A stretch of 53,097 nt of DNA from an uncultured Bacteroidaceae bacterium (GCA_905234735.1 CAJOJA010000017.1:1-53097); one strand, 5' to 3'. Numbered from the stretch's first letter, positions 34,579 to 42,899 are shown. Translations and numbers: made by a program. Notes: a model not told the origin generated them from the sequence alone.

Positions 34579-36027
34579 TTAATGACTCCGGAACAACCAC
34601 TTCGAGTTGTCACTTTCAGGGTCGTATTCAGCCAGTGTCGGCGTGCTGTCGCCAACGGCATATAACGCGAGTTTTTTGTTCAATCCCGACTGCCCTGGAA
34701 TGCATTTGGGCATAATGCGGAATGTCCCATCGGTGAGTTGTTCGATGCGCCACAGCTGTTCATCAGCACCCGTAAACTCGGGCACACTTTTCACCTCCCT
34801 ATCGGCTGTAGCCGTCAGCGTGCGGCCGGTTCCTTCTATGCTGATGCGCCAGTATGGTCCACCCAGATATCCACCTGCTTCGGGAACGGGCGTGACAGTC
34901 CACCGCTGGTGAGGACGGAACATATAGTCGCCCAGGCGCACCGCAATGTCACCCTGCGGCCAACCACCCACGACATCCGCCAGCTTCTGGTTTTCGACAG
35001 GCAGTACCGGTTTATTGGGGTCTACGCGCCACCACGCCTGGCGGTCTTGCTGGATGCGCACAAAGTCGACAGCCAGCTCCAGGGCATAACCACGCCGTTG
35101 CGACTCTATTTCGAAGGTACCGCCCTTGAAGCGGTCACCTGCCACAGGCCAACCGTTCTTCCATAACAAAGGACGCAGACCAAGGACGCTGCGACCGCCC
35201 TGGTCGAAGTCTGCCTCGTAGTGACACGACATCACCTCAACGCCCTCATCGATAATCGTCCGGCCGAAGTGGCCTGGACCGGCCAAGCGGTCACCTGCGG
35301 CCAGCACCATTTTGCCGCCTCCAGCCATCATGTCGCGGCCTACATTGTCGAGATATGGCCCCGTCACCGACCTTGAGCGGCCTACTACTATATTATAGGT
35401 AGAGTTCACCCCGTCGCAACAAGTACCATGAGTGCCCAAAAGATAATACCATCCGTCGCGATAGATGAGGTCCGAGGCCTCACAGTCGATGGCAATATCC
35501 TTCTCCTTGTTACCCTTCACACGATAACCCGTCTTGGGATCGAGTTCGATGAGACGGATGGTGCCAAAGTAGGTGCCGTAGCTGACCCACATGCGCCCCG
35601 TAGTGGGGTCGAGCAATATGCCGGGGTCGATGGCATCCTGGTCTTCCATACCGTCGCTCGAACAAACCTCAACAGCAGTACTCCACTTAAAGTCGGGGCT
35701 CTTCGGATCGAGGGTCTTGTTCCACATGGTGAGAATACGTCCGTTGTGACCGCCGCCCAGACCACCACCGGTGGCACCATAGATGCAGAGGTAGCGGTCA
35801 CCTATCTTGATAACATCGGGAGCAGCACCGCCACCCGGACGGTCACCGCCTTCCCGCCATGTCCAGCCATCGTCAGAGACAAGGCCTCCCCCACCCGTAC
35901 CAAAGGTGTAATACCGGCCTTCGCATTCGGCAATGGTCGACGGATCGTGAATATACGGTTGTCCAACTTGAGCGTTAACGGCTGTAGCAATAGCCAGTGT
36001 CGCAAGGATTGTATGTAGGCGTTGCAT
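34579..36027 (-). CDS. GH43 family arabinanase-like enzyme with C-terminal beta-trefoil-like domain
   Basis: 482 residues. Signal peptide 1-19. The five-bladed GH43 propeller spans ~22-330: base Asp28 in 'YIHDPSTIAE', pKa-modulating Asp134 in 'DQDAIDPGILLD', acid Glu183 in 'IDCEASDLIYRDGWYYL'. 'GTHGTCCDGVNSTYNIVVGRS' and 'GPGHFGRTI' fit endo-1,5-alpha-L-arabinanases. Residues ~335-480 look like a ricin-type or similar beta-rich binding domain ('DEQLWRIEQLTDGTFRIMP', 'SDNSKWLFR'). It is exported, and likely acts on arabinan; the exact linkage specificity is not certain. It begins 2 bases after the other GH43 gene, in the same operon. No SusC/SusD partners are in view. Confidence 0.85.
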   Translation of the reverse strand: MQRLHTILATLAIATAVNAQVGQPYIHDPSTIAECEGRYYTFGTGGGGLVSDDGWTWREGGDRPGGGAAPDVIKIGDRYLCIYGATGGGLGGGHNGRILTMWNKTLDPKSPDFKWSTAVEVCSSDGMEDQDAIDPGILLDPTTGRMWVSYGTYFGTIRLIELDPKTGYRVKGNKEKDIAIDCEASDLIYRDGWYYLLGTHGTCCDGVNSTYNIVVGRSRSVTGPYLDNVGRDMMAGGGKMVLAAGDRLAGPGHFGRTIIDEGVEVMSCHYEADFDQGGRSVLGLRPLLWKNGWPVAGDRFKGGTFEIESQRRGYALELAVDFVRIQQDRQAWWRVDPNKPVLPVENQKLADVVGGWPQGDIAVRLGDYMFRPHQRWTVTPVPEAGGYLGGPYWRISIEGTGRTLTATADREVKSVPEFTGADEQLWRIEQLTDGTFRIMPKCIPGQSGLNKKLALYAVGDSTPTLAEYDPESDNSKWLFRSH

Positions 36028-36029
36028 AA

Positions 36030-38129
36030 TTATTTGCTGTTGTTGATTGTGAAGTTAGTTACAGGGTTACCTTTCTCGTCGAGGAAGCGTACGCAGAAGT
36101 CGCTCATGCCCGGGCCGTTAATGACAGCACCTCTCAGGATGTTGCGACCCTTCTTCAGGGTTAGACGGCGCGACAGGCAGTCGTCCTTCACCATGCGACG
36201 GTCACCGCTGAGCAGGAGCACCTCCTCGCCGTCAAGCCACCACATAGAGGCGGAGTTGGAACCTACGGCCAGACGCACGTCAGGGATATCCTCCGGGCAA
36301 TCGATGACGGTGACAGCCCAGAAGAGGACGCCATAGACCTTCGTGCCCCATTTCTCGGCAAAGCGGAACAACTTGACGTTGAAGTTCTCGCTGTCCAAGG
36401 CGTGCCACGTCAGGGTCTGCTTGACGGTCTTCACTTCAGGCACTGCAGGAGGTGCAGCCTGTCCACGGCCAAAGCCTGCGGGAGCCTGTTCTTGTTTGAA
36501 TACGGCAGTTATTTTCTGGCCGTCCTTCGGAAGCATCGTCTGCTGCCCCTTGAAGTACTCCCTGTAGAAGTGCTCGCGCAGATAGCTGTCGGTAAAGACG
36601 GTATTGCCGCTGTTGGGCTTGTCGATGGGTTCCAGCAGCATCCAACGGCGAATGAAGCCCTCCTCGTCGGGCTTGGCAGGAGCAGCAGCGGCAGGCGAGA
36701 AATACTTCGGACGGTTCTTAAATTGTACCCAGTCCACGGAGAGGGCACCATCGCCTTCGTTGGTAATGACAAGGTCGGTGACACCCGTTGGCGTATATTC
36801 CAGCGTAGCGGTCTGCGAGAGCCACTGGTTGCGCATATCGCGACGGAAGCGGCTCATGGCAGGGGCACCACCAGCGGGCTCTTCGGGCTTCACTACCAGC
36901 TTGATGCGAGCAATGACCTTACCCTTGGCACTCTTCTCACGAACACAGAATTCCGTGTTGTCTGCAGCCTTGACACTGATGAGCATATACCCGTCGGAAA
37001 GGCAACTGAAATCCACGTCGTTGTACTTCATCCAACTGCCTTTCTGAGGCAGGGTGGCCTGACCTCCGAGCTGATAGTTCGTAGTGTCGACATACGCTGT
37101 GCTGACGTCTGCAGAAGCCTCGCTGAAGCGGTCAATCTCGATTTTCTCTGTTGCCTTGTTGATACCCACGCCGCGCATGGTGGGCTTCACCTCCTGGATG
37201 GTGCCGTCGGGATTGAAGAACAACTTCTCTATCTGGACAGAACGACGCTTGTCATCCTTCGGCGCGAAGAAGTTGTGGTGATAGAACAGATACCACTGGC
37301 CCTTGTAGTTGACGATGCTATGATGGTTCGTCCAACAGCCGTTGGCGTGCTCCGCCATGATAAGCCCCTTGTATTCGTAGGGTCCCATCGGGTTCTTGCT
37401 CATCGCATATCCGAGGACCTCGGTATTCTCCCTCACGTATGGATACGTCAGGTAATAGTTGCCGTTGTACTCAAATGCAAACGGACCTTCCGCCTGACGG
37501 TTCGGCAGACCTTTGAGACAGTTCACGCCGTACATCTCAAACTCACGCTCATCCCACTTGACCTTTTCCTTCGGGGTGTCGTCGGCAAGCTCTTTCATGT
37601 TGGGCTTAAGTTTGGCACAACGTCCAGCGCCCCAGAAGATGTAGGCATTGCCGTCGGAGGCCTGAAGCACGCAGGGGTCAATACCACCGATTCCCTTAAT
37701 TGGCTCCGGTTCAGGCACGAACGGCCCCTCCGGACTGTCTGCTATGGCCACACCTACAGCAAATCCCTTGCCGTCTTTTGGAGCGGAGGGGAAATAGAAA
37801 TAATACTTCCCGTTCCTATAAATGCAATCGGGCGCCCACATAGAATAGGAATCAGGTCTCACCCAGGGTACTTTGTTCTGGGAAACAATCACACCGTGGT
37901 CAGTCCAATCCGTAAGGTTCTCCGACGAGAAGACATGATAGTCTTCCATACAGAACCAGTTCTGCCGCTGTCCTGCGGGAGGCACGATGTCGTGCGAAGG
38001 ATACAGATACACACGGTCATTGAAGACCCTTGCTGTCGGGTCGGCCGTAAACTGATTGCGGATGATTGGGTTCTGGGCCACCATCCACGACGGCAGGCAC
38101 AGAAGCATTGTCAAGGCTACACGTTTCAT
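36030..38129 (-). CDS. GH43 family xylosidase/arabinofuranosidase with CBM6-like domain
   Basis: 699 residues. Signal peptide 1-18. The GH43 propeller (~22-325) has Asp30 in 'NQFTADPTARVF', Asp151 in 'GGIDPCVLQASDG' and Glu214 in 'RQAEGPFAFEYNG'. A CBM6-like domain follows (~330-465: 'DRFSEASADVSTAYVDTT' and 'LSVDWVQFK'). Residues ~485-699 form another beta-rich domain with 'ASMWWLDGEEVLLLSGDR' and 'LKKGRNILRGAVINGPG', resembling the carbohydrate-binding parts of other secreted hydrolases. It probably acts on arabinoxylan side chains or xylo-oligosaccharides in the periplasm or outside. A TAATTTTG element at 38151-38158 is the likely -7, with a weak -33. First gene of a two-gene operon. Confidence 0.87.
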   Translation of the reverse strand: MKRVALTMLLCLPSWMVAQNPIIRNQFTADPTARVFNDRVYLYPSHDIVPPAGQRQNWFCMEDYHVFSSENLTDWTDHGVIVSQNKVPWVRPDSYSMWAPDCIYRNGKYYFYFPSAPKDGKGFAVGVAIADSPEGPFVPEPEPIKGIGGIDPCVLQASDGNAYIFWGAGRCAKLKPNMKELADDTPKEKVKWDEREFEMYGVNCLKGLPNRQAEGPFAFEYNGNYYLTYPYVRENTEVLGYAMSKNPMGPYEYKGLIMAEHANGCWTNHHSIVNYKGQWYLFYHHNFFAPKDDKRRSVQIEKLFFNPDGTIQEVKPTMRGVGINKATEKIEIDRFSEASADVSTAYVDTTNYQLGGQATLPQKGSWMKYNDVDFSCLSDGYMLISVKAADNTEFCVREKSAKGKVIARIKLVVKPEEPAGGAPAMSRFRRDMRNQWLSQTATLEYTPTGVTDLVITNEGDGALSVDWVQFKNRPKYFSPAAAAPAKPDEEGFIRRWMLLEPIDKPNSGNTVFTDSYLREHFYREYFKGQQTMLPKDGQKITAVFKQEQAPAGFGRGQAAPPAVPEVKTVKQTLTWHALDSENFNVKLFRFAEKWGTKVYGVLFWAVTVIDCPEDIPDVRLAVGSNSASMWWLDGEEVLLLSGDRRMVKDDCLSRRLTLKKGRNILRGAVINGPGMSDFCVRFLDEKGNPVTNFTINNSK

Positions 38130-38150
38130 GAATATATTAAATTATCATCG

Positions 38151-38158
38151 CAAAATTA
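38151..38158 (-). promoter_or_regulatory. -7 element of the GH43 operon
   Basis: TAATTTTG on the minus strand, 21 bases upstream of the ATG. The -33 region is poor (TGTGAG), which may mean that an activator is needed. Confidence 0.55.
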
Positions 38159-38246
38159 GTCAAAAATTCGCACTTTCCTCACATTGCGCGCATAAATATG
38201 CACCCATGAGACCCTAACAAAAGTATATGAGACCATTAAAGGGATA

Positions 38247-38285
38247 GCAACGAAAAAAGCCTCCCGGAAGGAAGGCTCTCGTTGC
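38247..38285 (-). terminator. Terminator of the tRNA cluster
   Basis: 8-base stem (38258-38265 with 38270-38277) and 4-base loop, followed on the minus strand by T6. An outer GCAACGA/TCGTTGC pairing adds to it. Confidence 0.85.
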
Positions 38286-38359
38286 GGTGCGTACGGGACT
38301 CGAACCCGTGACCCCATGCGTGACAGGCATGTATTCTAACCAAGCTGAACTAACGCACC
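38285..38359 (-). tRNA. tRNA-Asp (GTC), copy 2
   Basis: Acceptor stem GGTGCGT/ACGCACC with discriminator G. The anticodon stem-loop CATGC-CTGTCAC-GCATG gives anticodon GTC. The T-arm is ACGGG-TTCGAGT-CCCGT. CCA is not encoded. It is identical in sequence to the copy at 38468-38542. Confidence 0.95.
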
Positions 38360-38382
38360 CCAAAACTTAAAAGGAGAATGTG

Positions 38383-38455
<73 letters not shown>

Positions 38456-38467
38456 AGAATAGGAAAG

Positions 38468-38542
38468 CGGTGCGTACGGGACTCGAACCCGTGACCCCAT
38501 GCGTGACAGGCATGTATTCTAACCAAGCTGAACTAACGCACC
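38468..38542 (-). tRNA. tRNA-Asp (GTC), copy 1
   Basis: Same sequence as the copy at 38285-38359, with anticodon GTC and discriminator G. CCA is not encoded. Confidence 0.95.
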
Positions 38543-38563
38543 GTTTTCAGTAAGTCAAAGAAG

Positions 38564-38646
38564 TGGGTGGTGATGGATTCGAACCACCGAAGGCGTAAGC
38601 CAGCAGATTTACAGTCTGCCCCATTTGGCCACTCTGGTAACCACCC
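38564..38646 (-). tRNA. tRNA-Tyr (GTA)
   Basis: 83 bases. Class II tRNA with a long variable arm. Acceptor GGGTGGT/ACCACCC with discriminator A. The anticodon loop CTGTAAA gives GTA. CCA is not encoded. Confidence 0.95.
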
Positions 38647-38679
38647 TCGCACAATCTGCTGCTTGCACACTAAAGAAAG

Positions 38680-38753
38680 TGACTCCTGCGGGATTCAAAC
38701 CCACAACCTTCTGATCCGTAGTCAGATGCTCTATTCAGTTGAGCTAAGGAGCC
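38680..38753 (-). tRNA. tRNA-Arg (ACG)
   Basis: Acceptor GGCTCCT/AGGAGTC (one G-T pair), discriminator A. The anticodon stem TCTGA/TCAGA encloses CTACGGA, so anticodon ACG, presumably deaminated to ICG. Confidence 0.95.
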
Positions 38754-38778
38754 ATTCTTCAATCTTTCAATCTTCAGG

Positions 38779-38853
38779 TGGGCGCTGAGGGATTCGAACC
38801 CCCGACCCTCTGCTTGTAAGGCAGACGCTCTGAACCAACTGAGCTAAGCGCCC
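38779..38853 (-). tRNA. tRNA-Val (TAC)
   Basis: Acceptor GGGCGCT/AGCGCCC, discriminator A. The anticodon stem TCTGC/GCAGA encloses CTTACAA, anticodon TAC. It is the first tRNA of the transcript. Confidence 0.95.
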
Positions 38854-38884
38854 TGTCGAAACCTCTGTTTCTCTTTTGCGGGTA

Positions 38885-38915
38885 CAAAGGTACGACTTTT
38901 TCCTGTACTACCAAA
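38885..38915 (-). promoter_or_regulatory. Promoter of the tRNA cluster
   Basis: On the minus strand TTTG (38912-38915), 19 bases, then TACCTTTG (38885-38892). It is about 30 bases before tRNA-Val. Confidence 0.8.
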
Positions 38916-38958
38916 ACTTTTCCAGGTTTTTTTTCAAAATTTCTTCATTTACCTCGTT

Positions 38959-39321
38959 TTATCGCTCGGATTTACCTTTCAAGAGGCCTCTGCGGCGACT
39001 TACCTCGTAGTTACGTCCGACCGTCAGTTTCGGTTCTTCAGGCGAGACTATCGTGATGCAAACGTTGGTCTGCTCCTTGTCGTCCACCTCATGACGCGAC
39101 CTGATTTTCAGTACGCCGTTTTCGATGGACCATTCAATATTTTGTGCTGCGATGCTATCCTTGCTGCGAACCCCTACCTCGTAGTTGTCGCCGCTAACAA
39201 AGCGAACACAAGCAGGCACATTCACATCCACGCCTTCGAAAGGCTTAATCTCTACATTCTCGTTTGCGTAACCGGCAGCTACCATCATGATGGCGCTTGC
39301 CAAAATCATCATCTTTTTCAT
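38959..39321 (-). CDS. Small secreted DUF2807-like protein
   Basis: 120 residues. Signal peptide 1-19. The mature part, 'FEGVDVNVPACVRFVSGDNYEVGV' read as alternating short strands, then 'WSIENGVLKIRSR', resembles the first turns of the beta-helical DUF2807 (head GIN) domain. Full DUF2807 proteins are usually about twice as long, so this may be a short version. The last ~20 residues (RRRGLLKGKSER) are strongly basic, without a typical domain end; a frame loss near the 3' end is possible. The promoter is at 39402-39434, with a GCCCC/GGGGC hairpin (39367-39382) in the leader. It ends 105 bases before the tRNA-Val gene, with the tRNA promoter between them. Function unknown. Confidence 0.65.
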   Translation of the reverse strand: MKKMMILASAIMMVAAGYANENVEIKPFEGVDVNVPACVRFVSGDNYEVGVRSKDSIAAQNIEWSIENGVLKIRSRHEVDDKEQTNVCITIVSPEEPKLTVGRNYEVSRRRGLLKGKSER

Positions 39322-39401
39322 CGTTTCAATCTTTTTACCTTAATTAGTGTTTTAGTTATTCTAACCGCCCCTCGCCAGGGGCTTTCTGTCTGATGACGGT
39401 G

Positions 39402-39434
39402 CAAAGGTAGTGCCTTTTTCCAACCTATGCCAAA
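39402..39434 (-). promoter_or_regulatory. Promoter of the DUF2807-like gene
   Basis: On the minus strand TTTG (39431-39434), 21 bases, then TACCTTTG (39402-39409). Confidence 0.7.
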
Positions 39435-39542
39435 CAAAAATATGTTTTTTAGCATAAAATTGGCCGTTTATTGATATTCGTCAAGACCCGTCTGCCATTG
39501 TGACACACTACAGGGCCGTTTTGTCAAAATGACATCCTTCTA

Positions 39543-39578
39543 TGCGCGCGCATATTATATATATGATATGTGCGCGCC
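39543..39578. repeat. GCGCGC/ATAT hairpin
   Basis: GCGCGCATAT pairs with ATATGTGCGCGC across a short TATATATATG centre, giving a potential cruciform of alternating purines and pyrimidines, with a further alternating CGCACGTGCGCAC tract just downstream. Such tracts can form Z-DNA. Confidence 0.6.
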
Positions 39579-39610
39579 TACGCACGTGCGCACACGTTAG
39601 TAGGTTGCAG

Positions 39611-39698
39611 CTCCATCGACGCGTCGTTGGAGGTCAGACGATACTATGGTTGGAGCCTCAACGACGTATCATTGAAACCCAATCCATACGTTGACGAG
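39611..39698. repeat. Array of four degenerate ~20-24-base palindromic units
   Basis: The first unit (39611-39632) is CTCCATCGACG followed by CGTCGTTGGAG, a palindrome with one mismatched pair. Three weaker units follow at 39633-39655, 39656-39678 and 39679-39698, each keeping parts of the CAACGACG-TATCATTG or GGTTGGAG core. It is of unknown type. Confidence 0.5.
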
Positions 39699-39852
39699 AT
39701 TTAGCCTTCTGGAAACAAAGATATAGGGACTTATTGAGGTAGCCAAATTTTATCTCAAAAAGGCTAATGCAATAATACAGGGATAACCGCTGTTGGAGGA
39801 AGCAAGTTTGCGTCCATATTTAGAGACAAAAGTGAAAAAAAACTTAAATAAA

Positions 39853-39884
39853 TTTGGTAGGCCAATCACTTTTTTGTATCTTTG
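39853..39884 (+). promoter_or_regulatory. Promoter of rpsA
   Basis: TTTG (39853-39856), 20 bases, then TATCTTTG (39877-39884). It is about 67 bases before the ATG. Confidence 0.85.
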
Positions 39885-39950
39885 CGGCCGAGTTTGTATC
39901 AACATAAAGTCTAACTCTATTAATTACTTAAACAAATTTATTTACAAAAC

Positions 39951-41741
39951 ATGGCAGATTACAAAAATGTCGCACCTCTGGAAGGTTTCGATTGGGAAGC
40001 CTATGCCAACGGTGATGCTCAGAGCGGCGTGAGCCGTGAGGCACAGGAGAGCGCCTACGAGGGTTCTCTGAACAAAATTGACGACCATAAGGTCGTTGAC
40101 GGAAACGTTATTTCTATTAACAAGCGCGAAGTTGTCGTCAACATCGGCTCGAAGAGCGACGGCATCATTCCCGCCAGCGAATTCCGCTACAATCCCGACC
40201 TGAAGGTTGGTGACACCGTTGAGGTTTACATCGAGAACCAGGAGGACAAGAAAGGCCAGCTGATTCTGTCGCACAAGAAGGCTCGTGCAAGCCGCTCTTG
40301 GGACCGTGTCAACGAGGCTATGGAGAAGGAAGAAATCATCAAGGGCTACATCAAGTGCCGCACGAAGGGTGGTATGATTGTCGACGTATTCGGCATCGAG
40401 GCCTTCCTGCCCGGCTCGCAGATTGATGTTAAGCCTATCCGCGACTACGACATATTCGTGGGAAAGACAATGGAGTTCAAGATTGTGAAGATCAATCAGG
40501 AGTACAAGAACGTCGTTGTCAGCCACAAGGCTCTCATCGAGGCCGAAATGGAACAGCAGAAGAAGGAAATCATCTCGAGACTGGAGAAGGGTCAGGTGCT
40601 GGAAGGTACCGTCAAGAACATCACCTCCTACGGTGTATTCATCGACCTGGGCGGCGTAGACGGTCTGATTCACATCACCGACCTGAGCTGGGGCCGCGTA
40701 AGCGATCCTCGCGAAATCGTTGAACTGGACAGCAAGATCAACGTCGTTATCCTCGACTTCGACAACGAGAAGAAGCGCATCGCTCTGGGTCTGAAGCAGC
40801 TGACCCCACATCCCTGGGATGCACTGGATCCCAACCTGAAGGTGGGCGACCGCGTGAAGGGCAAAGTTGTCGTTATGGCCGACTATGGTGCATTCGTCGA
40901 GATTGCTCCGGGCGTAGAAGGTCTGATCCACGTCAGCGAGATGTCTTGGAGTCAGCACCTGCGCAGCGCTCAGGACTTCATGAAGGTAGGCGACGAGGTA
41001 GAAGCCGTCATCCTGACCCTCAACCGCGAGGAGCGCAAGATGTCTCTGGGCATCAAGCAGCTGAAGGAGGATCCCTGGCAGAACATCGAGGAGCGCTATC
41101 CCATCGGTTCGAAGCACACCGCTCGCGTACGCAACTTCACCAACTTCGGTATCTTCGTTGAGATCGAGGAGGGCGTAGATGGTCTGATTCACATCAGCGA
41201 CCTGAGCTGGACCAAGAAGATCAAGCACCCCAGCGAGTTCACCCAAATCGGTGCCGAACTGGAGGTTTGCGTACTGGAGATTGACAAGGCTAACCGTCGT
41301 CTCTCTCTCGGCCACAAGCAGCTGGAGGAAAACCCCTGGGATGTATTTGAGACCATCTTTACGGTCGACAGCATCCATGAGGGCACCATCGTTGAGCTGC
41401 TTGACAAGGGTGCCGTCATCCAGCTGGAGTACGGTGTAGAAGGCTTCGCCACTCCCAAGCACCTCGTGAAGGAGGATGGCAGTCAGGCTCAGCTGAACGA
41501 GAAACTGCAGTTCAAGGTTATCGAGTTCAACAAGGAGAACAAGCGCATCATCCTCAGCCACAGCCGCATCTTCGAAGATGTACAGCGTGCCGCTGCCCGT
41601 GATGCCAAGAAGGACAAGGCTCCTCGCGCTGCGAAGAAGGCTTCTGAGACTCCCGTTATCCAAAACCAGGCTGCCAGCACCACCCTGGGCGACATCGACG
41701 CTCTGGCTGAACTGAAGGCCAAGATGGAAGGCGAGAAGTAA
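39951..41741 (+). CDS. rpsA: 30S ribosomal protein S1
   Basis: 596 residues with six S1 (OB-fold) RNA-binding repeats at about 40-108, 125-193, 212-282, 297-370, 385-457 and 470-540. Repeats 3-5 share the canonical 'YGAFVEI...EGLIHVSEMSW' core. After repeat 6 is a basic Ala/Lys tail and a final 'LAELKAKMEGEK'. S1 helps the 30S subunit bind and unfold mRNA, which matters in Bacteroidetes, where Shine-Dalgarno sequences are weak. Transcribed alone; terminator at 41804-41824. The 573-codon antisense frame is a shadow of biased codons. Confidence 0.97.
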   Translation: MADYKNVAPLEGFDWEAYANGDAQSGVSREAQESAYEGSLNKIDDHKVVDGNVISINKREVVVNIGSKSDGIIPASEFRYNPDLKVGDTVEVYIENQEDKKGQLILSHKKARASRSWDRVNEAMEKEEIIKGYIKCRTKGGMIVDVFGIEAFLPGSQIDVKPIRDYDIFVGKTMEFKIVKINQEYKNVVVSHKALIEAEMEQQKKEIISRLEKGQVLEGTVKNITSYGVFIDLGGVDGLIHITDLSWGRVSDPREIVELDSKINVVILDFDNEKKRIALGLKQLTPHPWDALDPNLKVGDRVKGKVVVMADYGAFVEIAPGVEGLIHVSEMSWSQHLRSAQDFMKVGDEVEAVILTLNREERKMSLGIKQLKEDPWQNIEERYPIGSKHTARVRNFTNFGIFVEIEEGVDGLIHISDLSWTKKIKHPSEFTQIGAELEVCVLEIDKANRRLSLGHKQLEENPWDVFETIFTVDSIHEGTIVELLDKGAVIQLEYGVEGFATPKHLVKEDGSQAQLNEKLQFKVIEFNKENKRIILSHSRIFEDVQRAAARDAKKDKAPRAAKKASETPVIQNQAASTTLGDIDALAELKAKMEGEK

Positions 41742-41746
41742 TTTCT

Positions 41747-41878
41747 GAATTGAAAGTTGAAAATTGAAAGTTTCAAGTTCAACTTACAATAACAATTAGA
41801 GAAGGAGCACATACAGCGTGCTCCTTTTCTTAACTCGTCCAATAATTCTCAACTTTCAACTTTCAATTTTCAATTTTC
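41747..41878. repeat. Inverted AT-rich repeats flanking the rpsA terminator
   Basis: 41747-41770 (TTGAAAGTTGAAAATTGAAAG region) is repeated in inverted form at about 41850-41878, sharing at least the 16-base AACTTTCAATTTTCAA. The rpsA terminator lies between them. They look like a short tandemly expanded TTGAAAR motif. Confidence 0.6.
41804..41830 (+). terminator. Terminator of rpsA
   Basis: The stem GGAGCAC/GTGCTCC (41804-41810 with 41818-41824), 7-base loop, is followed by TTTTCTT. Confidence 0.85.
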
Positions 41879-41883
41879 TCACG

Positions 41884-42798
41884 GTGGAACCATTTGAGCT
41901 ATACATACTCGGCTGCGGCAGTGCCAACCCCACGCAGCGACACCTGCCGGCCTGCCAGGTCCTGTCGACACGAGGCAAGCTATTCATGGTGGACTGTGGC
42001 GAGGGCACACAGACACGCTTTGCCCGCATGGGACTGAGCATACAACGCGTAGGGCACATCTTCATCTCGCACGCCCATGCCGACCACAGTCTGGGACTGC
42101 CGGGTCTCATCTGCACCATGAGTCTGCTCGGCCGAACCTCGCAACTGCACATCCACGGTCCCAGGGAGCTGGAAGCCTACCTGCAGACCTCCATGCAGAC
42201 TTTCTGCCCGGAGCCGGACTTCCAAGTGCTGTTCCACCCCGTTGATACCGCCCGTCATCAACTCATCTTCGAAGACCGCAGCATCGAGGTCTGGAGTCTG
42301 CCCCTGCGCCACCGCGTACCCTGCTGCGGCTACCTGTTCCGCGAGAAGCCTGGGCTGCCGCACATCCGCCGCGAGATGATTGATATGTACGAGATTCCCG
42401 TCAGCCAAATCAACAACATCAAGGCCGGCCAGGACTGGACACTGCCCGACGGCACCGTGGTGCCCAACAGCCGCCTTGTCACTCCGCCCTCCCCCACCCG
42501 CAGCTATGCCTACTGCAGCGACACGGCCCCATTGCCCAGCCTGGTGTCTCAGATAGAGGGCGTGGACCTGCTCTTCCACGAGGCCACCTACTACAAGGAT
42601 GACGAACTGCGTGCCCGTCAGACCTTCCACAGCACCTCCGTCGAGGCGGCACAGACAGCTCTGAACGCCCGCGTTGGCCGCCTGTGCATCGGACACTACT
42701 CCGCCCGCATCAAGGACGAGCAGCAACTCCTACGCGAGGCCCAAGCCGTGTTCCCCAACACCATCCTCGCCGACGAAGGCCTGCATCTCAGCATCTAA
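41884..42798 (+). CDS. rnz: Ribonuclease Z
   Basis: 304 residues from GTG 41884, the usual length. The longer frame upstream encodes repeats and the terminator and is unlikely. The metallo-beta-lactamase fold has 'ELYILGCGSANPT', 'MVDCGEGTQTRF', the zinc motif 'SHAHADHSLGLPGL', 'YCSDTAPLP', 'LLFHEATYYKDD' and 'IGHYSARIKD'. It cuts the 3' trailer of tRNA precursors. This is relevant here because none of the six nearby tRNA genes encodes CCA, the class of precursor on which RNase Z acts. The start is preceded by a TTTCAATTTTC tract without a clear ribosome site. Confidence 0.92.
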   Translation: MEPFELYILGCGSANPTQRHLPACQVLSTRGKLFMVDCGEGTQTRFARMGLSIQRVGHIFISHAHADHSLGLPGLICTMSLLGRTSQLHIHGPRELEAYLQTSMQTFCPEPDFQVLFHPVDTARHQLIFEDRSIEVWSLPLRHRVPCCGYLFREKPGLPHIRREMIDMYEIPVSQINNIKAGQDWTLPDGTVVPNSRLVTPPSPTRSYAYCSDTAPLPSLVSQIEGVDLLFHEATYYKDDELRARQTFHSTSVEAAQTALNARVGRLCIGHYSARIKDEQQLLREAQAVFPNTILADEGLHLSI

Positions 42799-42807
42799 AA
42801 GCCTATA

Positions 42808-42832
42808 ATTATCCGATTTGGATAATCTTTTT
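42808..42832 (+). terminator. Terminator of rnz
   Basis: The stem ATTATCC/GGATAAT (42808-42814 with 42820-42826), 5-base loop, is followed by CTTTTTT, 9 bases after the rnz stop. Confidence 0.75.
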
Positions 42833-42842
42833 TGGATAATTA

Positions 42843-42874
42843 TTTGGGCGTATGAGTTAAAACGTGTATCTTTG
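42843..42874 (+). promoter_or_regulatory. Promoter of the AAA ATPase gene
   Basis: TTTG (42843-42846), 20 bases, then TATCTTTG (42867-42874). It sets the start of the downstream gene at 42900. Confidence 0.82.
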
Positions 42875-42899
42875 TCGCGTGAAACCATGCTTACCTGTT

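Larger units (their letters stand above)
39435..39852. other. Gene-free stretch rich in dyads
   Basis: About 420 bases separate the divergent DUF2807-like and rpsA promoters. No supported gene was seen. It holds the perfect dyad TGTCA-AAA-TGACA (39522-39534), a second related CATTGTGACA (39496-39505), a GC/AT hairpin at 39543-39578, and the palindromic unit array at 39611-39698. Confidence 0.6.

Noticed and set aside
36402..38159. 585-codon open frame opposite the second GH43 gene
   Set aside because: Shadow of the GH43 gene; it has no signal peptide, promoter or domain.
38567..38788. Short open frame across tRNA-Tyr and tRNA-Arg
   Set aside because: The sequence is fully explained by the two tRNA genes on the minus strand.
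39611..39698. Integron attC sites
   Set aside because: The units lack the paired R and L boxes with variable loop, there is no integrase gene, and the spacing is uniform and short.
39942..41663. 573-codon open frame opposite rpsA
   Set aside because: Antisense to six S1 repeats; periodic similarity in it only reflects the repeats of rpsA.
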